Source of the DNA: Labyrinthula sp. Ha
Taxonomy: Eukaryota; Sar; Bigyra; Labyrinthulida; Labyrinthulaceae
Reading direction: 5' to 3'
Assembly (NCBI GenBank): GCA_015227615.1
Contig: JAALGZ010000003.1
Location: 1,302,001-1,366,000 of the forward strand
Length of the DNA stretch: 64,000 bases
Made by a program: the position numbers and the translations under genes. How positions within the stretch are numbered: the first letter of the stretch is position 1; each line of letters opens with the position of its first letter. This document shows, in pieces, positions 45,508 to 56,746 of the stretch. The notes under the pieces are model-generated. The model did not search any database. It was not told where the DNA came from and was given only the letters and a program-made list of their open reading frames with translations.

Positions 45508-47114
45508 ATGCAATTGTTAAATCAAAAAAAGAATTTATTGTTAAATTCATTTAATTTGTATAAAATATCTGTGTTAAGTAACTCAACTGCGAATATATCT
45601 AAAGTTGTAAACTCGCCAGAAGAAGCGATAAATGATATTCAAGATAACTCGACTATACTTGTAGGTGGATTTGGACTCTGTGGAATACCAGAAAACTTGA
45701 TCAAGGCACTTAGAAATAAGGTAAATTCTATAATTTATAACTTTTAGGGCACAAAAAATATAACAGCTGTTTCAAATAATGCAGGAGTAGATGATTTTGG
45801 TTTGGGGCTTCTTCTTCAAACAGGTCAAATCAAGAGAATGATATCTAGCTATGTTGGAGAGAATAAGCTTTTTGAAAGTTTATACCTTAATGGAGAACTT
45901 GAAGTAGAACTAACCCCACAAGGAACTTTAGCAGAGAGATTAAGGGCAGGGGGAGCTGGAATTCCCGCATTTTATACTCCTACTGGCGCTGGCACAGTTA
46001 TTCAACACGGAGGATTTCCTATTAAATATCATAACGGAAGTTCAAACGGTATTTCTAGTTTTCTTTTACTTATCCAGATGTGGAAATTGGTTCTGAACCG
46101 AGAGAATCCAGAAGGTTTGCCCCTCCTTTAACCCCAGAAAAAGGAGAAAAAGCATATTTATTGGAGAAAGCAATTTGTGGAGATTTTTCGTTTGTGAAAG
46201 CATGGAAGGCCGATACTTCTGGGAATCTGTTGTTCAGAAGAACAGCTATGAATTTTAATCCTGAAGTTGCTAAAGCAGGTAGGACTACTATAGCAGAGGT
46301 TGAAGAAATTGTCGAAGTTGGTGAAATCCCAGCTGAAGAAATACATGTTTCGGGAGTGTATATTGATAGACTTATTCAAGGTAACAGTTATGAAAAGAGA
46401 ATAGAAAAAGTTACTACAAGAAAGGAGAATGGAGATGACAGTTTGAGCAGAGTGGGTGAAAAAAGGTTGCGAATTATTAGGAGAGCAGCAAAGGAGTTAA
46501 AAGATGGCATGTATGTTAATTTAGGGATTGGTCTGCCAACTTTAGCATCAAATTTTGTTCCTAAAGAGTACAAGATTGCTTTGCAGAGTGAGAATGGGTT
46601 GATGGCTATGGGACCTTACCCAGTGGAAGGTGAAGTAGATCCTGATTTGATAAACGCGGGAAAAGAAACCGTCACTTTGTTGCCCGGTAGTTCATTGTTT
46701 TCTAGTTCCGAGAGTTTTGGGATGATAAGAGGTGCACACGTTGACCTTACTATTCTAGGTGGACTTCAAGTGGCAAGCAATGGAGATCTTGCAAACTGGA
46801 TTATCCCTGGAGCTATGGTTAAAGGTATGGGAGGTGCCATGGATTTAGTATCTTCTGGAACAAAGGTAGTTGTTACAATGGAACACGCGACAAAAAAGGG
46901 TGGAGCTAAGATTATGGATAGATGTACTCTGCCTCTTACAGGAGAAAAAGTAGTAGATAGAATAATTACTGAGTATGCTGTTTTTGACGTTGATAAGAAC
47001 AACGAAAAACTTATTTTGTTAGAGAAGACTTCAGACATAACTTTGGATGGGTTGAAGGAAATAACAGGTTGCGACTTCCAAGTTAGCGAATACTTAAAGG
47101 AGTATCAGCAGTAG
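45508..47114 (+). CDS. OXCT1: Succinyl-CoA:3-ketoacid CoA-transferase, mitochondrial, three exons
   Basis: Transfers CoA from succinyl-CoA to acetoacetate (ketone body use) in the mitochondrion. Exons 45508-45720, 45748-46048 and 46078-47114 sum to 1551 nt, 516 aa, the normal SCOT length. The joined protein follows the family closely: [62 protein letters not shown], then in the second half [10 protein letters not shown] and [13 protein letters not shown], whose Glu is the catalytic residue that carries CoA. Residues 1-25, rich in Asn, Lys and Leu, look like a mitochondrial leader. The two introns are 27 and 29 nt. They are required because the frame otherwise stops (intron 1) or shifts (intron 2). 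The POR-like gene follows on the same strand 202 bp later. Confidence 0.95.
45721..45747 (+). other. 27-nt intron 1 of the SCOT gene
   Basis: Starts GTAAAT and ends CTTTTAG. It lies between the Lys and Gly codons of [14 protein letters not shown]. It has an in-frame TAG, so read-through would end the protein. Removing it restores a contiguous SCOT match. Confidence 0.9.
46049..46077 (+). other. 29-nt intron 2 of the SCOT gene
   Basis: Starts GTATTT and ends TATCCAG. It interrupts an Asp codon (G/AT). Its removal joins KYHNGSSN to [14 protein letters not shown], matching the family's 'SKPREVREF' region. The length is not a multiple of three, so the frame requires removal. Confidence 0.9.
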
Positions 47115-47316
47115 TATGTGGTTATTTATTTGAATGACTTGTTCTCGATTCGTATCTTTAATAAGATGGAAACCATTCTTATTGTATCAGATTCGTTTTA
47201 CTATTTTTTTACATACGACATAATTTTGGGCTTATTTTCAGTGAAATATTCCCAAAGGTACAACATAAAATAGAAAGTTATCCGTTACTCCTAAATTGAA
47301 CAAGAAAAGGAAAATT

Positions 47317-48552
47317 ATGCTCAGGAAGAAGAAGTCGAAAAATTGGTCAGGAGCATCCACTACGCCAAAGGATTGGCTACATTCGAATAATACCAAGAGT
47401 TCTTTGTTGTTTTCGAAATTTTTAAATGAGCACGGGAAGGTTATTAACCTGTACAAGGACTCAACGTTTATTATAACTGGCGGAACTTCGAAATTGGTTA
47501 CGGAAGTGATTTATTACTTGACTTGTTTGGTTTCAACTGGAAAGGGCTACATTGTTCTTGGCTGTAGAGATTTGAAGGCCGGAATGAGACTGAAGCAGAA
47601 AGTCTTGTCTGATATTTTAAATCAACCAGTTGTCCCAGATCAACATTTTATTCTTGCCGAGAAGGTCAGGGAAAATGAACAGATGATAGAGTTATTTTCG
47701 GGAAAAGGTGGAAGGGCAAATATGAGCTCCCCCTTTGGTGTGTCATATAAAGATCCTAACATTCTAAGGAATAGAATTATTGTGCTACATTTGGACCTGG
47801 CGTCTTTAAGAAGTGTGAAATCTTTTGTATCGCATTATAGAGATAGAGCGCGGCTTAGAAATTTACCAAAACTAAGATGTCTTCTTTTAGGTGCTAGCAC
47901 GTTTAATAATAAGGGGTTAACAACTGAGAGTAACTATGAGCTAAGTTTTGGAGTTAATCACTTAGCCCATTTTCAATTGACAAAACTCCTACTTCCTGAT
48001 ATGGAATATGAAGCAGATTTACTACCTGAAGAAGAAGTGAGGGCACGAGTTATATTGTTTTCTACTTCTTTGTGCTTTCGACGGGGTTTGGTTTCAAGAA
48101 AGGAGTTTGAGAACCAAGAGTTCATTTTGGATAAGTTTGTGCACTGTGATAATCAGAAGCCTTCAAAACTTAATGCCTTGCGTCAAAGAGCATCGAGCAT
48201 GTTGTTTAATATATTATTTTCACGATATGTAAATGATAACTACAGAAGAAAAGGAATAATCAGCACTTGTTTTTGCCCAAAACGAGGGGCCGTTAGTAAC
48301 GCGAAAGATACTTCAATAATTGTATTGGGAAAAACTCCCTATTTGCCATTCTCCAAAGCAACGAAAACAGAGGTTGATTTAAACACGTGCGCACTTATTG
48401 AAAAGATGTTTGGCGAAGAAATTCAAATAAGCGGAAAGCTATTTGTTGGCTCTGTGGAACATGACTTGCCGAGGACAATAAATACAAATACTGAAAAAGA
48501 ACTGCAGGAAATGGTGTGGGAACTTTCTTCAAGCTTATGCCAATTTGGATAG
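47317..48552 (+). CDS. Protochlorophyllide-reductase-like SDR lacking the usual catalytic residues
   Basis: 411 residues from the first ATG (an open TTG-led extension upstream is ignored). The layout is that of light-dependent protochlorophyllide oxidoreductase or a close SDR: TFIITGGTSKLVTEV (cofactor loop), VLGCRDLKAG, LHLDLASLRSVKSFVSHYRD, YELSFGVNHLAHFQLTKLLL (about 207-226) and ISTCFCPKRGAVSNA. Two key sites are changed. The TGxxxGxG loop reads TGGTSKLV. The YxxxK pair, expected where ALRQRASSML stands (287-296), reads Leu288 and Ala292. The fold should persist, but ordinary SDR catalysis is unlikely. It may be a pseudoenzyme or regulator. The gene is intronless, with intact length and clean coding, so it is not a plain pseudogene. 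Its 3' end faces the epimerase gene 67 bp away. Confidence 0.6.
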   Translation: MLRKKKSKNWSGASTTPKDWLHSNNTKSSLLFSKFLNEHGKVINLYKDSTFIITGGTSKLVTEVIYYLTCLVSTGKGYIVLGCRDLKAGMRLKQKVLSDILNQPVVPDQHFILAEKVRENEQMIELFSGKGGRANMSSPFGVSYKDPNILRNRIIVLHLDLASLRSVKSFVSHYRDRARLRNLPKLRCLLLGASTFNNKGLTTESNYELSFGVNHLAHFQLTKLLLPDMEYEADLLPEEEVRARVILFSTSLCFRRGLVSRKEFENQEFILDKFVHCDNQKPSKLNALRQRASSMLFNILFSRYVNDNYRRKGIISTCFCPKRGAVSNAKDTSIIVLGKTPYLPFSKATKTEVDLNTCALIEKMFGEEIQISGKLFVGSVEHDLPRTINTNTEKELQEMVWELSSSLCQFG

Positions 48553-48619
48553 TTGTGCTATCAGGCTAGAAAATAGAACAAGTGGAAATTATTTTTTTTT
48601 GTATAGTACGCTATTACTC

Positions 48620-49674
48620 TTAGAGAATTGCACAGAACTGGAAAAGAGAAGCTGTACTACTATTATCTATTGTGTTTTCTTCTTCAACCTGAGCTTTAAA
48701 TCCTTCTTTGTATGTTGGATACTTCAAAACGTATCCCAATTCGCTCTTCAATCTATCATTTTTTACTCTCCTGGATTGAGTATAAAAAGATCTAGCCATT
48801 GGACTCATTTCATTCTTAATGTCATCAAAATGTCTTGGAGTTGGAGATGTGACTCCCAAAAGCTCAGCAGCGTATGCAACAGCTTGTGCATTATCAGAAG
48901 GTTTATCATCACAAACTATAATAAACAAAACCAAAAAAACCGTACTATTATAAGTAGCTTTGAACTCAAAACCTTGTTCAAACTTTTTAAATGCAAGTAG
49001 AAGTGATCCGACAATATCATCAACATGGATTCTAGAAAAATATTGGTCTTTCTTTATAATAGCTCGAGCCTGTCCCCTAAGCTTTTAAAATAAATAACAA
49101 AACTACTTTCTCAATCGCGCAATAGTTCCTCTTCCAGGGCCATAAATTCCTGGTAATCTGAAACTTGTCGCTTGTAAATTATGGTTCTCTCTTGCAACAG
49201 ATTGCCAAAATAATTCCGCAGCAACTCTTCCTTTTCCTCTCTCAGTAGTTGCTAAACGTAAAACCTTAAAAAATATGTACGTTCTACTTTTGTATCTTCA
49301 TCCACCTCTCCTCCGTCATGATTTCCATAAACACCTGTTGTGGACAGATACACAGCAAATTTCTTCTGATCGCTTTTCAAAAGGAAGTCATGGATTTCAG
49401 AGACTTCTAGAACTGGGTCTTTCTTGGTTTCTTTATTTACAGGGCAACTGTTCACAATATATGTTGCTTTTTTTAAATGATTTAAAATGTCGTGGTTGTC
49501 CTCCGTAGGAAAAGTAAAAAGCTTTACCTTACTCGAAGAGTAAGTTTCTCTTAACTCTTTAAGTTTTTCTTCGGATCGGATGGTTCCATAAATTTCGTAT
49601 CCATCAGCCAATGCTTCTTTGGTTAACCGCTGGCCGGTAAACCCTAACCCAAATACAAATATCGCTTTTGTCAT
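48620..49674 (-). CDS. YeeZ-like NAD(P)-binding epimerase/dehydratase, four exons
   Basis: Atypical short-chain dehydrogenase of the NAD-dependent epimerase family; the substrate is unknown. Exons on the minus strand are 49674-49281, 49251-49107, 49076-48946 and 48915-48620, together 966 nt or 321 aa. The joined protein has the cofactor loop VFGLGFTGQRL (YeeZ-style GxGxxG), YLSTTGVYG, FRLPGIYGPGR, YFSRIHVDDIV and YNICDDKPSDNAQAVAYAAELLG, in family order. The YxxxK site of classical epimerases is not evident, as is common in this subgroup. The introns are 29, 30 and 30 nt. The start is the first ATG (49674). The GTG-led extension upstream is ignored. Confidence 0.85.
48916..48945 (-). other. 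30-nt intron 3 of the epimerase gene
   Basis: Minus strand, starts GTACGG and ends ATTATAG. Its removal makes YN-ICDDKPSDN, the family's YNVCDDEP motif. The first base of the Ile codon is upstream of the intron. Confidence 0.88.
49077..49106 (-). other. 30-nt intron 2 of the epimerase gene
   Basis: Minus strand, starts GTAGTT and ends GCTTAG. It joins ARLRK to GQARAIIKKDQYFSRIHVDD. Without removal the frame meets a stop at once. Confidence 0.88.
49252..49280 (-). other. 29-nt intron 1 of the epimerase gene
   Basis: Minus strand, starts GTACAT and ends CGTTTAG. It joins DTKVE to PTTERGKGRVAAELFWQ within a split Pro codon. The length is not a multiple of three, so removal is needed to stay in frame. 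Confidence 0.88.
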
Positions 49675-49706
49675 GGTCTGTTGCCCCAACTTTATATTCC
49701 GCACTT

Positions 49707-49982
49707 TTAGAAAGAATCAAGGGTAATGGTATATTGTGATATATTTAATATGAGACAAACTTGAGAGAGAAAATAACTCTTTGGCTTCGTCCTTGAATTT
49801 TTATACCATTTCCAAGTTTTATCTACAGATTTAGCAAATAGAATTAATAGACCTAATATTTTAAAATATTTTTGAGAGATATTGAAGATACCTTTATAGT
49901 TTTCCCCCAAGTTTACCAAATAATATAAGAAGAAGGTTAAGAAAATAGCCAAAGCGTATCTAGGTTTTTCTGTAAGATTCAA
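49707..49982 (-). other. Possible exon or remnant of a small membrane protein
   Basis: An open frame of 91 codons without any ATG, opening right after TTCTAG, which looks like a splice acceptor. The peptide has two hydrophobic stretches (ALAIFLTFFLYYLV and FKILGLLILFA) and a Trp/Lys-rich tail (KTWKWYKNSRTKPK). It is on the same strand as the epimerase and ends 32 bp before that gene's ATG. No GT lies 20-45 nt upstream, so no tiny intron fits. It could be the last exon of an unrecognised gene, a remnant, or chance. I do not recognise the family. Confidence 0.3.
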
Positions 49983-52900
49983 CTAGAAGTCCGAGGTTAT
50001 TTTTAAGGTTCTTTGGATTTCAAAATGATTTCATAAATTATATTAAACTCGCGTGGTGGTGCTAGTAATAGTTTCGACGGTCTGTGAATATTTCAAGTGC
50101 GATACACCCTCTAAGAGTATTTGATTTTGTCACCACATACAGAGCGTCTTTAAAGTACGGAAAGAAGAAAATAAAATATATAAGTTTTTTTGATAATATT
50201 TTAGCTCATACACAACTAATCTCAATGTTTGTAATATGTAGATGGTTCTGGTACTGGGCGAGAGCGCCATTCAGCCGTATACCACGTGTACCCCTCAATT
50301 TACTATGCATAGTATACAATACACAGTCAATCAATATTTCTCGAGAAGCTGAATAGTACAACTACTGCAAAGGGGAAATAATTTTGCATATGAAGCTTAA
50401 AACCGCTTTATCTGATACAATGATGAAATATGAAGAGTTTTTATCCTTGCAGTAGCTTGAAGAAACTGTTGTGTGCCAACAAAAGTTTTCAAATAATCAA
50501 CAGTAGCATTATAACCTATACAATAGCTTAACAGATATATATTCCCCCTAACTGTGAGTGTAGAGACAATAGCTATAGTATGTCTTGACCTTTCAGTTCG
50601 GCTCTACCCAAATAAAGAGTTAAATAAATTCCTATATTATTCTCCCATTCATTACTGGGTGAATGAATCATTCAATGGAAATTAACATTTTTCCCGTCTC
50701 TCCTAAGAAGCTTAATGCTGTCATTGTTTTAAATATAAGAATGAAAGCAAAATGAAAAATGAGAAGACGGTGCGACTGAATTTCCTCCGAGGTTATAACA
50801 ACGAAAATGAGATTGCATTGGAATCTCTTTTACTGTCTTGATGTTAATAATCATTAACCTTAAAAGATTTCAAATTTCGTACTTACTACTCGAAAGTTTA
50901 TCAACTCTATTTCACCTGATAATTTAATGGCCATATATCCTTGTAAGATTTAGCAAATTAAGCCTAAGTTGTTGAAAATCTTAAACAGAGTTTGACTCTC
51001 TCATTCCTAACAGTATTAGGATCTTACCTAATCAATTTATTCATTAAACTTCACAAAAAAAATATTACACTTTCTTTATTTCCAAACTACTTCAATATAC
51101 CTTTTATTGTATATTTCTTAACTAACCTGTTGATAGTTTAGACCAATTGAAAATAAGCTAGATTCTAAAATAACAGCTTTGGATTTTTCATACAGATCCC
51201 AAGACATATCCCTGTCTTATGTTTTACATGAACTTTGATAAGCTAAAGTTTCCTGTAAGTATTTTCCCATGAAAATTCTATGGTAATAATCAAAATAACT
51301 TTTGTTCTCATGAAATATTCTATGAACATCTTACATTAACCATTGGATTCTTTGGTCATCATTGATATCAAGATATGTTGAAGGAGTGATACGCTATAGC
51401 TTCTATTGCTACTTTATTTTGCTGAAACTAAGATAACATTACAGATAACCTTATTGCATTCAAAAATGTTGAAATTAATTATTTTGGGTTTTGGCTTTTT
51501 TCTCTTTTATTCACAAATCTGAAACCATGGTTAAAGATTCAGCAATATTTCCCTGGACTAACTGGACTGAAAATTTGTATTCCATGTCAAAGCATATAAA
51601 AACCTAAACAAGATATATTCTCTAACCTGGTGAAAACTATGATTAACCGGGGTATGATGTATGTTAAATAGAAATTGAGAGAGCACTGATAAGTGAATAT
51701 ATACATTTAATGAAGATAGTCATGAAAATGAAATCATAATGACAATATGAGAAGACCCAACACATAAAGGATATTTACATCAGTATATATGTGTTTTACA
51801 ATATTCTTCGGGCGTGATTTCAACTAACAAAAGTAGTAATGTGAACTGTTTCTTGACTACATGGATTCAAGATCTATACATAGCCTAGAAATATTTTCCT
51901 TTGTTATGACATTAGCTATCAACTTCCTTGAATAATATCATTTTCTGGTTTAAGGCATATTAGTACCTAGAAAGTAAAATGATAAAAACGATTCTAATAT
52001 CGCTGTTTACAAACAGATATTCATCTTCGAATCATGAAGACATAGTTTCCCATAAGTGTGAAGTGTTCAATATTGACTAAGGTTGATGTACGTTCTCTTA
52101 TATGAGTAAAAAGACCAGGGCAATAGAATTTCAGCTCCATATTTTTTTAATGGAATAATTTCACATATCACTTAAAATGCGCTCCAATGATAAGATAAAT
52201 TTTCTGGTTTTCTCTTGTATTGTAAACTATAATCTGGAAGCTTTTTTTGAAGTATTTTATCTATAACTGTTTTTGTGTACAGAGAAATAAAGTTTAAACT
52301 TTATCATTTGCGACTTATTTCCATCAATAGAAGAGAATCCTACATTTTTAAATATACCCGGTTATGAAGTGTGCCTAAAGTGACTCTAATCGTAGTAGCT
52401 CTATTGGTGATCATAATTTCTCCCAAAAAGTACTATATGCTGTTATCCAGTTGAGGGAGTTTATATGCCACAGAGAAACTGTATACTTTTTTGGAATCAA
52501 CGTTCGTTTTGAAATAACTATTAATTATCCATAAAGCACGAAATATAAATTTTCAAATAGAAAAAAAAGAGAAGTAAGAAATGAATATCTGCTACTTTTG
52601 GTACGCTTACCTCATTAGAAACATGGTAGTTGGCGTTATAAATTTCTGTGATGTACATCAAAAACATCATTAGTAACGGCTTTGCCTTTCTTATCTACTT
52701 GTTGGCTACTACTATGATAGTATATCAAATGCAGCTTTAAATAGGTATTTCAACTTATCAAGGGATACCATCTATTACAGTGTAATATATGTTCCCTTAG
52801 TCTGAACCTTATGGTAGATGTACGTTGCTGTTTACTTAATTGCGTAGGTAAACGGCTGTAACGCGCGTTAGATTCTTTATGTTATCATAAAAAGAGCCAC

Positions 52901-55900
52901 AAGTTAGTATGAAATGGGTTCATAAAATTTGGATTACCACAAATATCTCCTTTTTGTACAGTTAAACCATGTCATGTATTTGCTCCACAGATCTAGACAA
53001 ATAAATGAAAACCGAACATTTCTAGTTACTTAGAGGCTACTGCCGCATGAAAATGAGCTAATGTGTCAATCTCATGCATAGAGCTTACCGATATCTCATT
53101 TAATAAGGTTCGGCGCATTGTTAACTATTTTGAATAAAAAATCTATTTTTTTTACTGTATTCTAACAACCTAGGTAGATTTTGGGTTATACTACTTCTCT
53201 GATTCATATCCTCCCTATTTCCGTTATACGGTCGACTTAGATTTACGGCTAGTTATGTTTGATTTGGGTGATGGTTGTATAGGGTAGTATAGTTTTGGCT
53301 ACTACTTTGAGATGTTAGTTTATACCAAGTTAATCCTAAGAAACTTCCATACTCAGTTAGCAGTAATATCCTCAGAACATCGAGGCCTTAACCACATGAA
53401 CTGACTTATTGTCATGGTTTTAGCAAAAGTTCTTTTCATGCTTAAGTGTTAGCTTATGTAGTCACACACATGGCATTACTAGACTACTAAAACTATAATT
53501 AGTGAGTAGCCATTTGGTTGCTTTGTCTTAGAAATATTTCTTGTGTATATAGTTTTGCTTAAGGATTAACTACAAAGAGTACCACTGAACAATTCAGTAT
53601 TTAACCGTAGCTATAACACGTTTGTTGTGGGATATGATTCTGGAGCCAAACGTAGATGTCGCTTATGTATCACCAAAAACAAAAACCCCGGGGTCATGCC
53701 TTTGCTTTCTTATTAACATACCAACTAGTCATTCTTTACTATTAAAATACAAGTCAATAAAGCTATGGTATTATTTGGGCAGTTCCAAGTAATTATGTAT
53801 ATGTACATGAACAAGGCAGTGATGGTGCAATATCAGAAATAGGTTTCTGGTAACTTCATGCATCAAAAAGCAAGATATACCTATAAATCTTGGGAATTAG
53901 TTAAAGGAGTAAGGCGTATCCCCAAACGCAAGCGTTACTAGCGCAAAGCACTATCTTCGCCTTGAGCCTTGGATAGAATACTCAAACATTTTTTTTGCCT
54001 CTTTGAGACTTATCAGGGTTTGTTGCTGTTACAGTATTATGTTTCTAGTTCTAAGGAAATTGGTGTCGAATAATGTACTATAGCCAAACTTTAATTGCTT
54101 TTTGATCGACTGCAGCACCAGAAGTTAATTATATTGTAGCCAACGCATTTTTTTTAATTCAAATGGTTAGTTTTGCACTAGAAATAATATTTGTAGCTTT
54201 GGATCTTACTAAAGTCTAAAATATTTAGGATACAGAGTGATATTAGAAATATTAATTATATTTAGTGTTACCCGCATACTGTTATCCAAAATAAGTAGTT
54301 ATTTGGTTGCCAAGTTTTCTTGAGGCAGTCCAATTCTATTTTTCTTGCTGCATATTTTTAAACCGGATTCTTGGAGTAAAGTGAGTCGTATGCTAACCTG
54401 AAGCACCTGCTTACTAGTATAGATTATTCTAGGGGTGAAATGTGTTAGCCAGGATGTCTCTATCGATTTTCCTCACCAACCAACTCTGAGAAGTCTTAAT
54501 TTCACTTCACAATAGATTAATATTCTCTTTGAAGAAAAGTATATTATAATATTTTAATCTAGCTAGTCCGTCGTCCTGTTAGTTTAATATTTGCTACTCC
54601 TATTAACAGTTTGAGCAAACAGAAATCTATGTACGAGAGGCAATTCAACCCCCGGTAGATATGTAATGTTTATTGAAAGAATTCTACAAAGCTGGTTTAG
54701 CATTTAAATCTCCCATAATTACCATTTGCAAATTTATTTGTAGTAATTACGTTATCTAATAAAAATGCTTAGAATTTACATTTTGTAATCATAACCTTTC
54801 TCTATGAAATAACAATACTGTTTAGAAACTGATTAATGAGAATACAAAGGTAATTATGAATATATTCGTGAAAAAATTCAAACCTCAGGAGCATAGGAAA
54901 ACGTAAATTCAGTTTTAACTTGAGGCTAATTAGCTGGAGTACATTAGTTACTCTCCTAATTTCATTAAAATGAACAAGTTATAAGCTTCAAGAGCTTCTT
55001 AGTAAAATTAAACATACTATAAGTAAGCGCAAGGTTCATTTCCTATTTGTCTCACAGGGAATTCTAAGTAAAGGAACATAGTGTTCATCAGCTAGACAGC
55101 GGCTGACAAACCTACAGGGATGGAATTAGTGTCACTATATCCAAATGCCAAAGCACTGTTGTTAGAATAACTATTAGACTAGAAAATTTTCTTCAACATG
55201 CGAAGTGTTGCAACCCATCATCTTTACTCTAACATTAGCAAAATTTTTTCTTTTTTGGCTTGATTTTATATCCTTGAAAGACCCAGAGCTTGACCTCTCA
55301 TACTCATTTGTCGCACTAAAACGAAAGTTTTAATTAAAAATGTACAATTTGAGACTTCTCATTTTGACATGAAACATGCACTGTACGCAATGCAATTTGC
55401 AGTCTCTTGTTACTTCTATCACGTGTAACATAAATATGTTTGTTTACAAATAGGAAAAGTTAGGCTCGCTTAATTGTATTTTCACTGATATTTGTTCTGA
55501 TGAAAGATTTCTCTTGGAACTGTTTTCATAGTGAATAAGCTTTAAGAAGGACGAGAGAGATTTATTTTTCCAAGTCACGATATTGTGCTAAATATTGCAT
55601 CTTCCTTTCATGCAAGTTTGCACAAAGGTTCATATCTCACAGTAATTAAGATAACAATGAATTTCTTAGTCAGGTTGATTCTTTACTTCTTATTTACTCT
55701 GTTTAAGCCTTGAAACTAAATTATTTTGAGAAACATCGATAATTGCTACAATTCTCATTATCCTGTAAAGAGTTCTTACAGAAACCAATCATTATTTCTT
55801 AAAGTATTTTTTTTCTTTACTAGGAATATCCAACAGAACCGGTCTGTTCACTGAATTCTATGAAATGCAATTGGTTATTCTTGTGATAATTTCATTATTG

Positions 55901-56131
55901 CTCGTGTAATAATTAGTAAACGGCATTATTTCATTTACTTTATATTGAACCAAATGCAAACGCAGTCAGAAATTACACGAACGGAAAAAGCGTTTCTAGA
56001 ATGACGAGATGCAAGTGACGCGTCTATAGCCGTTAAACGAAACATAAAAAAAAACACAACAAAAAACAAAAAAAGAAAATCAAAATTTGTATTCGAATAA
56101 CGGTTGGAAGAGGAAAGTGTACATATTAGAG
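49983..56131. other. 6-kb AT-rich gene desert
   Basis: No frame above 90 codons starts with ATG, and no transposon proteins, tRNA boxes or tandem repeats are visible. Short self-complementary spots (for example AACGCGCGTT near 52.86 kb and AACGCAAGCGTT near 53.93 kb) are the only local structure I noticed. Confidence 0.5.
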
Positions 56132-56743
56132 ATGATATTAACCTTGAAGCAGAGAAAAAGCACCGAGTTAAATGGGTTTGGGCGTTGCCCAACTGTTCGA
56201 AAGAGACAGCTACTGGTCAAAGAAAATGGCCAACGTAAGAAAGTGAAAGTTGAGATTCCGAAGGAGTATGATGAAAAAGATAGGAGTATATTAGTTGATG
56301 GCATCACTTTCTTCTATCACGAGTTTAAAAAATCTGCGCAAAATGTGGCGAAGAAACTTCCCGAATTTATGTTCAAATCAGGGAAAAGGCCAAGTATTTC
56401 CCTTGTCTCGTACATCAAGAGATTAATTGTATACTCAAACAAACGAATGAAACAAAGAAAGTTAGAAAGATCGGTATTAACGGAAGAAAAAGTACATGTA
56501 GGTGAAACTTTTTTCAAACTAGGCATCAGCTATTTACGAAAGCTTAGTGAAAAATACGGGTACGTGATTAAGAAGGAAAATTCACACAAATTAATTTTAA
56601 CTGCTATGATGGTTGCGCATAAAGTAGCGGAAGATAACTGTTTTAGGAATATATTTTGGTCCAAAATTGGTGGTGTTAGCTTAGACGAGTTAAACAAATT
56701 AGAGCGAATATTTTGTATGGCAATGGAATTTGATTTCTATTAG
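56132..56743 (+). CDS. Pho80/P-type cyclin
   Basis: A 203-residue single-domain cyclin that should bind and activate a Pho85/CDK5-like kinase. After a basic N-terminus come RPSISLVSYIKRLIVYS (first cyclin helix; the family has 'PxIxxxxYxxRI'), FFKLGISYLRKLSEKYG, LILTAMMVAHKVAEDNCFRN (the conserved 'RLLxTxxMVAxKxxDD' segment), WSKIGGVSLDELNKLERIF ('KVGGIxxxEMNxLE') and a final AMEFDFY. All five helices of the box are present and the length is usual. The start is the first ATG; an open TTG-led extension exists upstream. It converges with the p24 gene, with three bases between the stop codons, so their transcripts must overlap at the 3' ends. The process it controls (phosphate, growth or cell cycle) cannot be told. 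Confidence 0.85.
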   Translation: MILTLKQRKSTELNGFGRCPTVRKRQLLVKENGQRKKVKVEIPKEYDEKDRSILVDGITFFYHEFKKSAQNVAKKLPEFMFKSGKRPSISLVSYIKRLIVYSNKRMKQRKLERSVLTEEKVHVGETFFKLGISYLRKLSEKYGYVIKKENSHKLILTAMMVAHKVAEDNCFRNIFWSKIGGVSLDELNKLERIFCMAMEFDFY

Positions 56744-56746
56744 TAT

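Noticed and set aside
50062-50356. Overlapping open frames on both strands (FVTTYRASLKYGKKK on plus; DALYVVTKSNTLRGCIALEIF on minus), considered as PEX11-like exons
   Set aside because: Neither frame has an ATG or supported splice sites, and the resemblance to PEX11 is too weak to claim.
41057-55110. Possible dispersed repeat (CATCAGCTAG...GCT.ACAAA at 41057 and 55086)
   Set aside because: About 21 of 25 positions match, with no convincing extension on either side. That is within what chance can give in AT-rich DNA of this length.
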